From an uncultured Oscillospiraceae bacterium (GTDB lineage: Bacteria; Bacillota; Clostridia; Oscillospirales; Oscillospiraceae), in the NCBI GenBank assembly GCA_910578575.1, contig CAJTQP010000075.1, forward strand, positions 1 to 9,945: 9,945 bases of DNA, given 5' to 3'. The position numbers and the translations under genes were made by a program. Position 1 is the stretch's first letter; each line of letters begins with the position of its first letter. Shown here piece by piece: positions 1-4,217 of this stretch. The notes below the pieces were generated by a model. That model searched no databases, was not told the DNA's origin, and saw only the letters and a list, made by a program, of their open reading frames with translations.

Positions 1-1
1 C

Positions 2-151
2 ACCGGCAATGAGGAGCGCTCCGGCATGGGCTTCACCATCATGGAGAGCTTCACCGACACCTTGAAGGTCCGCTCCCATCCCGGCAAGGGCACCACCGTG
101 ACCATGCGCAAGCGCTTCGCCCTCCGGGCGGGAGGGGGGCAACACGCTTGA
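2..151 (+). CDS. spoIIAB: Anti-sigma F factor SpoIIAB, C-terminal fragment
   Basis: This is the last 49 residues of a GHKL-fold serine kinase/anti-sigma factor; the 5' part lies outside the window. The frame reads from TGNEERSGMGF through a KVRSHPGKGT-type strand to a TGA at 149-151. The SGMGF segment is the glycine-rich G2 lid of the ATP site, and the closing beta strands (GTTVTM) are typical of SpoIIAB. In spore formers this protein holds sigma F inactive in the pre-divisional cell and mother cell, and phosphorylates the anti-anti-sigma factor SpoIIAA. The identification rests on these motifs and on the sigma factor gene directly downstream, overlapping by four bases (TTGA). That is the usual spoIIAA-AB-AC order and implies translational coupling. 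The short basic/glycine tail after MRKRF is not a conserved part of the family. Confidence 0.9.
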   Translation, partial: TGNEERSGMGFTIMESFTDTLKVRSHPGKGTTVTMRKRFALRAGGGQHA

Positions 152-861
152 TCGCCCAAGACCGCTTCACCCTCATCCAGGCCGCCCAAGCCGGGGACCG
201 GGAGGCCTGCGGCCGTCTGGTGGAGGAAAATGCCGGACTGATTTGGAGCATCGTGCGCCGCTACGCCCGGAAGGGGCTGGACAACGAGGACCTGTACCAA
301 CTGGGCTGCGTGGGGTTCTTGAAAGCCGTCCAGGGCTTCGACCTGGAATACGGCACCCAGTTCTCCACCTACGCCGTCCCCAAGATTGCCGGGGAGATCC
401 GCCGTTTCCTCCGGGACGACGGCCTAGTAAAGGTAGGCCGGGGGACCAAGGAACAGGCCCTATTGATCCACCGGGCCAGAACAAAGCTCCTGGACAGTCT
501 AGGCCGGGAGCCCGCCCTGTCGGAGTTGGCCCAGGAGACGGGCCTCACCCCGGAGGAAATCGCAGAAGCCGACTTGGCTGTCTCCTCCGTGGCCTCCCTC
601 CAGGCGGAGAGCGGGGAGAATGGCTTCTCCCTGGAGGAAATGCTGGGGGAATCTCCGGAGGAGGGGCTCATCGAACGGCTATCCCTGCGCAGTGCCATCG
701 ACCACCTGCCTCCACGAGAACGGAAGCTCATCCTCCTGCGTTACTACAAGGGCCTCACCCAGGACAAGACCGCAAAGATTTTGGGTATCAGTCAGGTGCA
801 GGTCTCCCGTTTGGAGAAGAAAGCCATCCAGTTTTTGCGCTGGGAGCTCACAGAGCGCTGA
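148..861 (+). CDS. spoIIAC: RNA polymerase sigma factor sigma F (SpoIIAC), early forespore sigma
   Basis: A 237-residue sigma-70 family protein, slightly shorter than the roughly 255 residues of Bacillus sigma F. Region 2 spans about residues 26-93 and contains the signature run LYQLGCVGFLKAVQGFD, followed by FSTYAVPKIAGEIRRFLRDDG. Region 3 follows at about 100-165. Region 4 is at about 186-232, with a helix-turn-helix (GLTQDKTAKILGISQVQVSRLEKK) that reads the -35 element. Sigma F directs the first forespore-specific transcription after asymmetric septation and is held by SpoIIAB until SpoIIE and SpoIIAA release it. The start is TTG at 148, inside the spoIIAB stop codon. It is chosen because GGAGGGG (131-137) lies at ribosome-binding distance and the N-terminus aligns with the family; the next in-frame ATG would remove part of region 2. 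The 3' end overlaps the convergent gluQRS by 14 bp. The segment after DDGLVKV reads GRGTKE, a little different from the usual SRSLKE-type sequence. Confidence 0.93.
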   Translation: MIAQDRFTLIQAAQAGDREACGRLVEENAGLIWSIVRRYARKGLDNEDLYQLGCVGFLKAVQGFDLEYGTQFSTYAVPKIAGEIRRFLRDDGLVKVGRGTKEQALLIHRARTKLLDSLGREPALSELAQETGLTPEEIAEADLAVSSVASLQAESGENGFSLEEMLGESPEEGLIERLSLRSAIDHLPPRERKLILLRYYKGLTQDKTAKILGISQVQVSRLEKKAIQFLRWELTER

Positions 862-1819
862 ACTTCCCCACAAAGCGGTCCTCCCGCCCCACCTTCTCCC
901 AGGAGAACCCCGCGATCAAATCCCTGGGGCGCAGGGGTTCCGGCTTGGGGAGCAGGTGGGCCAGCCAGGCCAGGTAGCCTGTCAGGGCCTCCGGGGTGGT
1001 GCGGGCCCGGAGCACTCCCATATCCGGGTCCCCGTCCCGCTTGGCCAGCCGCCGGCCATCCCGGCTCAGCAGCAGGGGGATGTGGCAATAGCTGGGGGGC
1101 TGGTAGCCCAGTTGTTCCAGGAGCCAAATCTGCCGGGGGGTGGAGGAGAGTAGGTCCCAACCACGGACCACACGGGTGATCCCCATGCGCCCGTCGTCTT
1201 CCGCCACCGCCAGTTGGTAGGCAAACACTCCGTCGGAGCGGCGGAGGATGAAGTCCCCGCAGTCCCGGTCCAACCGCTGGCTCTGAACACCAAAGCAACC
1301 GTCCGTAAAGGAAATTTCCTTTACGGGCACTTGGACCCGCCAGGCAGGCCGCCTCCTCTTGGCCGCCAAGGTCTCCCGTTCCTGTTCTGTCAAGTTCCGG
1401 CAATGGCCGTCGTACACCCGTGCCCCGTCGGCGGCGTGGGGTGCGGAGGCCGCCAAAAGCTCCTTCCGGCTGCAATAGCAGGGGTACACCAAGCCCTCCG
1501 CCGCCAGCTTGTCAAAGGCCCTTTGGTAATACGCCCCCCGCTGGCTCTGGCAAAATTCCGCCTGGCCCGGTTTCCAACCTAGGTCCCAGTCCAGACCCAA
1601 CCACAGGAGGTCCTCGGCCAGTTGTTCTATATACGCCTGGTGGCAGCGCTGGGGGTCCAGGTCCTCCATGCGCAGCAGCATCTCACCCCCCAGGCTGCGG
1701 ATATCCAACCAGGCCAGCAGCGCCGCGAAGAGGTTCCCCAGGTGCATCCGCCCACTGGGACTGGGGGCAAAGCGCCCTCGGATGGGCCCGCCAAACCGTT
1801 GTTGTTTCCTCTTGTCCAT
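848..1819 (-). CDS. gluQRS: Glutamyl-Q tRNA(Asp) synthetase
   Basis: A 323-residue class I glutamyl-tRNA synthetase paralogue that lacks the anticodon-binding domain. The family attaches glutamate to the queuosine base of tRNA-Asp, a cytoplasmic wobble-base modification. FAPSPSGRMHLGN (residues 17-29) carries the HIGH-type ATP motif. EDLDPQR is near residues 52-58. Two Cys (C114, C116) with Y136 and C140 match the Cys-x-Cys ... Tyr-x3-Cys zinc site of the family. RRLAKRD (256-262) is the KMSKS equivalent. Length is slightly above the usual ~300. The start is the ATG at 1819, where protein similarity begins, with GGAGAG-type Shine-Dalgarno bases immediately upstream (plus-strand 1822-1830). 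A longer open frame to 1894 runs into the divergent promoter region and is not supported. It is transcribed divergently from the YbaK-family gene and converges on spoIIAC with a 14-bp overlap and no terminator between them. Confidence 0.93.
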   Translation of the reverse strand: MDKRKQQRFGGPIRGRFAPSPSGRMHLGNLFAALLAWLDIRSLGGEMLLRMEDLDPQRCHQAYIEQLAEDLLWLGLDWDLGWKPGQAEFCQSQRGAYYQRAFDKLAAEGLVYPCYCSRKELLAASAPHAADGARVYDGHCRNLTEQERETLAAKRRRPAWRVQVPVKEISFTDGCFGVQSQRLDRDCGDFILRRSDGVFAYQLAVAEDDGRMGITRVVRGWDLLSSTPRQIWLLEQLGYQPPSYCHIPLLLSRDGRRLAKRDGDPDMGVLRARTTPEALTGYLAWLAHLLPKPEPLRPRDLIAGFSWEKVGREDRFVGKFSAL

Positions 1820-1837
1820 GGTCTCTCCTTCCAAACC

Positions 1838-1879
1838 TTGCCAAGGCCCTCTGCCTATGGTATAGTGGTGTGAACACCA
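1838..1879 (+). promoter_or_regulatory. Sigma-A-type promoter of the YbaK-family gene, with a small inverted repeat at the start site
   Basis: TTGCCA (1838-1843) and TATAGT (1861-1866) are separated by exactly 17 bp, a near-consensus housekeeping promoter. Transcription would start near 1873, leaving a leader of about 27 nt. TGGTGT-GA-ACACCA (1866-1879) is a 6+2+6 inverted repeat straddling the predicted start and could be an operator, though arms this short can occur by chance. The promoter lies between the divergent gluQRS and YbaK-family genes. No equally good promoter was seen for gluQRS. Confidence 0.6.
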
Positions 1880-1899
1880 AAAGAAAGAGGGCAATCACC

Positions 1900-2382
1900 A
1901 TGTCTATCGCCGCAGTCCGCGACTATTTCGCCGCCTTTGGCCTGGCGGAAAAGGTCTTAGAGTTCGACACTTCCAGCGCCACCGTGGAGCTGGCCGCCCA
2001 AGCCGCCGGGGTCATCCCCGCCCGCATTGCAAAATCCCTGTCCTTCCTGGTAGACGGGCAGGCGGTGCTCATCCTCACCGCCGGAGACGCCAAGGTGGAC
2101 AACAGCAAGTTCAAGGGCTTCTTCCACACCAAAGCCAAAATGCTTACCCCCGACCAGGTGGTGGAGCTGGTGGGCCACGCCGTAGGCGGCGTGTGTCCCT
2201 TCGCCATCCGGGAGGGGGTCCGGGTCTATCTGGACATCTCCCTCCAGCGCTTCGACACCGTGTTCCCCGCCGCCGGCAGCGCCAACAGCGCCATCGAGCT
2301 CAGCTGCGCCCAGCTAGAGCAGTACGCCTGCGGCTTCCAAGGTTGGGGGGATTTCTGCAAAGGATGGCAGAGTGAGGACTGA
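1900..2382 (+). CDS. YbaK/EbsC-family aminoacyl-tRNA deacylase (Cys-tRNA(Pro) deacylase-like)
   Basis: A 160-residue single-domain protein of the YbaK/ProX editing family, which hydrolyses mischarged aminoacyl-tRNAs in trans in the cytoplasm. The family pattern is visible: an N-terminal helix and strand, then RIAKSLSFLVDGQAVLILTAGD (42-63) with the conserved lysine K45. KVDNSKFKGFF (65-75) follows, then GGVCPFAI (96-103) and a C-terminal LDISLQRFDTVFPAAGSANSAIELS segment (111-135). Full family length. The ATG at 1900 has AGAGGG upstream (1886-1891). It has its own promoter and a strong terminator, so it looks monocistronic. Its divergent neighbour gluQRS also acts on tRNA. The exact substrate (Cys-tRNA-Pro, Ala-tRNA-Pro or other) cannot be told from sequence. 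Several distant homologues in clostridia are annotated only as YbaK/EbsC family. Confidence 0.87.
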   Translation: MSIAAVRDYFAAFGLAEKVLEFDTSSATVELAAQAAGVIPARIAKSLSFLVDGQAVLILTAGDAKVDNSKFKGFFHTKAKMLTPDQVVELVGHAVGGVCPFAIREGVRVYLDISLQRFDTVFPAAGSANSAIELSCAQLEQYACGFQGWGDFCKGWQSED

Positions 2383-2430
2383 ACCCCTTCTCCCCACCAT
2401 TTTACCATAGTTCCCGGCAAGTTTCCATTG

Positions 2431-2474
2431 AAAAAGCCAGTCTGCGCCATGATACGCAGGCTGGCTCTTTTTTT
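2431..2474 (+). terminator. Intrinsic terminator after the YbaK-family gene
   Basis: A 12-bp stem with one G·U pair (2435-2446 with 2455-2466) encloses an 8-nt loop and is followed by C and seven T (2468-2474). An A run (2431-2435) precedes it, so it could also work in the other direction. It separates the core tRNA-related genes from the recombinase cassette. Confidence 0.92.
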
Positions 2475-2491
2475 ATTTGTATCTACCGTTC

Positions 2492-2511
2492 ATAACGATA
2501 ATCGTTATAAT
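2492..2511 (+). promoter_or_regulatory. 17-bp perfect palindrome overlapping the -10 of the recombinase promoter
   Basis: ATAACGATAATCGTTAT (2492-2508) is a perfect 8+1+8 palindrome. It shares bases with a consensus -10 hexamer TATAAT (2506-2511). The -35 position at 17-bp spacing (CTACCG) is poor, so the promoter may need help or be weak. Transcription would start near 2518, giving a leader of about 95 nt before the recombinase ATG. The palindrome matches the classical 19-bp Fur box at 15 of 19 positions (my manual alignment). It could instead be a binding site for the recombinase itself. Either way, its placement is that of an operator. Confidence 0.6.
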
Positions 2512-2612
2512 CTTTCCTGGGCATAAATAAGCCTGGAAGATCGCACCGTCCTTACCATGTGTGTGTTTGATTCGACTTCCCCCGATCTCATCCAGAAAGA
2601 GAGGAGCCAACT

Positions 2613-3221
2613 ATGACCTACAGTTATATTCGTGTATCCAGCGCAGAGCAAAACGAGGACAGACAACTGGACGCCATGCGCCGCAGCGATGTGCCGGAAA
2701 AGAACATCTATATAGACAAGCAGTCCGGCAAGGATTTCAACCGGCCTCAGTATCAAAAACTCCTGAAAAAGCTCAAGGCCGGGGACCTGGTTTACATCCT
2801 GAGCATCGACCGCCTGGGCCGCAATTATCAGGAGATCCAGGATCAGTGGCGGGTGCTGACCAAGGAAATCGGGGTCGATATCTGCGTCCTCGACATGCCC
2901 CTTCTGGATACCCGCCACGGCAAGGACCTGATGGGGACCTTCATCGCGGACCTGGTGCTACAAATTCTCTCCTTCGTGGCCCAAAACGAGCGAGAGAACA
3001 TCCGCAAGCGCCAGGAGCAGGGCATCGCAGCGGCCAAGGCCCGTGGGGTGAAGTTTGGCCGCCCCACCCTGGAGCCCCCGGAGGATTTCGCCCAGGTGGT
3101 GGAGGCCTGGGAGCAAAAGGACCTGAGCTTTTCCCGTGCCCTGGCCGCCTGCGGCATGAGCCAGGCTACCTTTTACCGCCGTTTGAAGGAACATCGGGTG
3201 GCGCAAGGTAGCGCAAAATAA
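2613..3221 (+). CDS. Small serine recombinase (resolvase/invertase family)
   Basis: A 202-residue site-specific recombinase of the small serine (resolvase/DNA invertase) group. The N-terminal catalytic domain begins YIRVSSAEQ with Arg7 and catalytic Ser9. SIDRLGRN (64-71) holds the Arg/Asp/Arg active-site cluster. GTFIADLVLQILSFVAQNERE (108-128) begins the long E-helix used for dimerisation, which leads to KRQEQGIAAAKARGVKFGRP (132-151). The C-terminal DNA-binding helix-turn-helix is LSFSRALAACGMSQATFYRRL (171-191). All expected catalytic residues are present, so it is probably active. The ATG at 2613 has GAGGAG at 2601-2606. The family cuts and rejoins two short dyad sites to resolve or invert DNA. 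No transposase gene is next to it, so it is not obviously part of a Tn3-like element. A long dyad begins one base after its stop codon and a related dyad lies 137 bp further on; these are the obvious candidate substrates. Resolvase versus invertase cannot be settled from sequence alone. Confidence 0.9.
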   Translation: MTYSYIRVSSAEQNEDRQLDAMRRSDVPEKNIYIDKQSGKDFNRPQYQKLLKKLKAGDLVYILSIDRLGRNYQEIQDQWRVLTKEIGVDICVLDMPLLDTRHGKDLMGTFIADLVLQILSFVAQNERENIRKRQEQGIAAAKARGVKFGRPTLEPPEDFAQVVEAWEQKDLSFSRALAACGMSQATFYRRLKEHRVAQGSAK

Positions 3222-3259
3222 GGGGGGCTATCAAAAGGTATACTTTTTGATAGTCCCCC
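3222..3259. repeat. 38-bp GTATAC-centred dyad (dyad 1), candidate recombination or operator site
   Basis: A near-perfect inverted repeat begins one base after the recombinase stop and is centred between 3240 and 3241 inside GTATAC. Arms read GGGGGGCTATCAAAAG against CTTTTTGATAGTCCCCC; the only departures are two G/T positions, which would still pair in RNA. No T tract follows on the plus strand, so it is a poor intrinsic terminator for the recombinase gene. On the minus strand it is followed by TTATTTT. The right half GTATACTTTTTGATA (3238-3252) recurs exactly at 3375-3389. Confidence 0.75.
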
Positions 3260-3365
3260 ACTGCTGGGCATTATATCATGAAAATTGTTCCTTTTCAAGG
3301 GGTTTTCCGGCTTTTTCACTATACTATTCCGGTGGATCTCTTCCTGTTCCCTTTTGCGGGAAATT

Positions 3366-3389
3366 TGTCATAAAGTATACTTTTTGATA
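3366..3389. repeat. 24-bp GTATAC-centred dyad (dyad 2), related to dyad 1 and overlapping a -10-like TATACT
   Basis: TGTCATAAAGTATAC continuing into TTTTTGATA forms an imperfect dyad with two mismatches out of 12 pairs, centred between 3377 and 3378. Its right half is a 15-bp exact repeat of dyad 1. The centres are 137 bp apart, close to 13 turns of B-DNA. TATACT at 3376-3381 could be the -10 of the downstream AP2-protein gene, with a weak -35-like TTTGCG at 3353-3358 (17-bp spacing), so the dyad would cover that promoter. The bases between the two dyads (3260-3365) are AT-richer than the surroundings and hold no gene. They contain another isolated TATACT at 3320-3325. Confidence 0.65.
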
Positions 3390-3427
3390 AGTTTCTACGA
3401 TTTCCCCGCGAAAGCAGGTGATGCAAA

Positions 3428-4006
3428 ATGGGACATTCCCGGAAAAAACTAGAGCTCACAGGCCAGCACTACGGCCACCTCACCGTCCTAGGGCCAGCGG
3501 AGAACATCGGCACCCGCACCGCCTGGCACTGCCGCTGCGACTGCGGCAGGGAAACCGTGGTGCGCACCAACCGGCTGCGCAGCGGCCACACCACCAGCTG
3601 TGGCTGCCTGGGACCCGGCGCGGGCCTCATGTCCCTGACCTACATCGACGGCACCTGCGTGGAGATGCTCCGGGCCAAGACGGTGCGGAAAAACAACACC
3701 AGCGGGGTCCCTGGGGTGGATTGGTGGGCGGCCAAGCAGCGTTGGCGGGCCTCCATCTGCTTCAAGGGCAAGCGCTATTACCTGGGCTGCTACGCCCGCT
3801 TTGAGGATGCCGTCCAAGCCCGCAAGCGGGGAGAAAAACGGCTCCACGACGAGTTTGTCCGTGAATTTACCGAGGCTTCGTCAGAGGCGCGGTCCCCGGT
3901 TCATTCAAAATCTCCAATGAGAGGAGGCAGCGTGATGGAGCAGGCGAATCCCCCCTGGGGTTGTCCCGCCGTCCGGGGCGTCGAGGCCGGCGGGGAGACA
4001 GGGTAA
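3428..4006 (+). CDS. Cys-rich plus AP2-domain DNA-binding protein
   Basis: A 192-residue protein with two recognisable parts. The N-terminal part (about 11-62) has YGHLTVLG followed by CRCDCG (C35, C37, C39) and SGHTTSCGCL (C58, C60), a probable zinc-binding fold common in phage and mobile-element proteins. The second part (about 88-141) reads NTSGVPGVDW, QRWRASICFKGKRYYLGCY, then EDAVQARKRGE. This is the AP2/ERF-like three-strand-plus-helix DNA-binding domain that bacteria carry mostly in phages, integrases and HNH homing endonucleases. No HNH catalytic motif is visible, so it is a DNA-binding protein or a degenerate endonuclease relative. The ATG at 3428 has AGGTG at about 3416-3420. Residues after about 147 are Ser/Gly/Pro-rich, without family similarity, and read almost into the riboswitch. 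The coding end may therefore be a read-through tail. Partners and targets are unknown; nearby dyads are candidates. Confidence 0.75.
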   Translation: MGHSRKKLELTGQHYGHLTVLGPAENIGTRTAWHCRCDCGRETVVRTNRLRSGHTTSCGCLGPGAGLMSLTYIDGTCVEMLRAKTVRKNNTSGVPGVDWWAAKQRWRASICFKGKRYYLGCYARFEDAVQARKRGEKRLHDEFVREFTEASSEARSPVHSKSPMRGGSVMEQANPPWGCPAVRGVEAGGETG

Positions 4007-4009
4007 GAC

Positions 4010-4099
4010 GCAGGGCAAACCATTGGAAACGATGGGACGCAAAGCCAGAGGCTGAGGCGCCAGCGGGAGCCCCCACCGGCGCGATGCTCGTTCGGTTGC
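4010..4099 (+). ncRNA. Cyclic-di-GMP-I (GEMM) riboswitch aptamer, first of tandem pair
   Basis: Recognised by the GEMM-I consensus in order. GGCAAACC (4014-4021) is followed by a six-pair helix closed by a GAAA tetraloop (4020-4025, 4026-4029, 4030-4035). The invariant GGACGCAAAGCC (4035-4046) follows. A second arm then holds a GCGCC/GGCGC hairpin (4057-4061 with 4078-4082) and ends with GATGCTCGTTCGG. The tetraloop-receptor positions read CTGAG (4052-4056) and GATGC (4083-4087), a variant of the 11-nt GAAA receptor. The closing helix is short (GCAG 4010-4013 with TTGC 4096-4099, one G·U), so the ends are approximate. The class binds the second messenger c-di-GMP and controls motility, adhesion and surface genes. 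It starts four bases after the AP2-protein stop codon, and I see no clear promoter of its own. Confidence 0.9.
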
Positions 4100-4100
4100 A

Positions 4101-4182
4101 ATTTGGCAAACCGCTGGAAACAGCGGGACAGCAAAGCCAGAGGCTAAGGGGTTTTTGCCCTATGCTCGTTCGGCTACCGGAT
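4101..4182 (+). ncRNA. Cyclic-di-GMP-I (GEMM) riboswitch aptamer, second of tandem pair
   Basis: A second complete aptamer starts within two bases of the first. It has GGCAAACC (4105-4112) and a perfect six-pair helix with GAAA tetraloop (4111-4116, 4117-4120, 4121-4126). GGACAGCAAAGCC (4126-4138) follows, then an AGGG/CCCT-closed arm (4147-4150 with 4158-4161) and GCTCGTTCGG (4164-4173). CTAAG (4144-4148) with TATGC (4161-4165) is close to the canonical 11-nt GAAA tetraloop receptor. The closing helix ATTTGG/CCGGAT (4101-4106 with 4177-4182) pairs well. Compared with copy 1 it has one extra A in the GGAC(A)GCAAAG element. It lies 35 nt upstream of the surface-protein ATG. Confidence 0.9.
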
Positions 4183-4211
4183 CCTTTGCGTCCGATTTTG
4201 CAAAGAAAGGA
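4182..4211 (+). promoter_or_regulatory. Possible Shine-Dalgarno-sequestering hairpin (riboswitch expression platform)
   Basis: The ribosome-binding site of the surface-protein gene is AAAGGA (4206-4211). Upstream, TCCTTT (4182-4187) is its exact complement, and CTTTGC (4184-4189) can also pair with GCAAAG (4200-4205). Either form, or a bulged combination, would hide the ribosome-binding site. TCCTTT abuts and shares T4182 with the 3' strand of the second aptamer's closing helix. No stem followed by a T run is present between the aptamer and the ATG, which favours control of translation over a terminator switch. The direction (on or off with ligand) cannot be read from the sequence. Confidence 0.5.
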
Positions 4212-4217
4212 ACATTG

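Noticed and set aside
243..977. A long alternative plus-strand frame over spoIIAC
   Set aside because: Pro/Arg/Gly-rich shadow frame; the sigma F frame carries all family motifs.
1420..1899. Upstream in-frame extension of the YbaK-family gene
   Set aside because: It is open only because it runs antisense to gluQRS; family similarity begins at the ATG at 1900, which has its own ribosome-binding site and promoter.
3222..3259. Dyad 1 as a plain intrinsic terminator of the recombinase gene
   Set aside because: No T tract follows on the plus strand, and the 15-bp half is repeated 137 bp away, which a terminator does not explain. Some hairpin effect on the RNA remains possible.
4155..4217. An earlier TTG start for the surface protein
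   Set aside because: It lies inside the second riboswitch aptamer and would place a non-signal sequence before the signal peptide.
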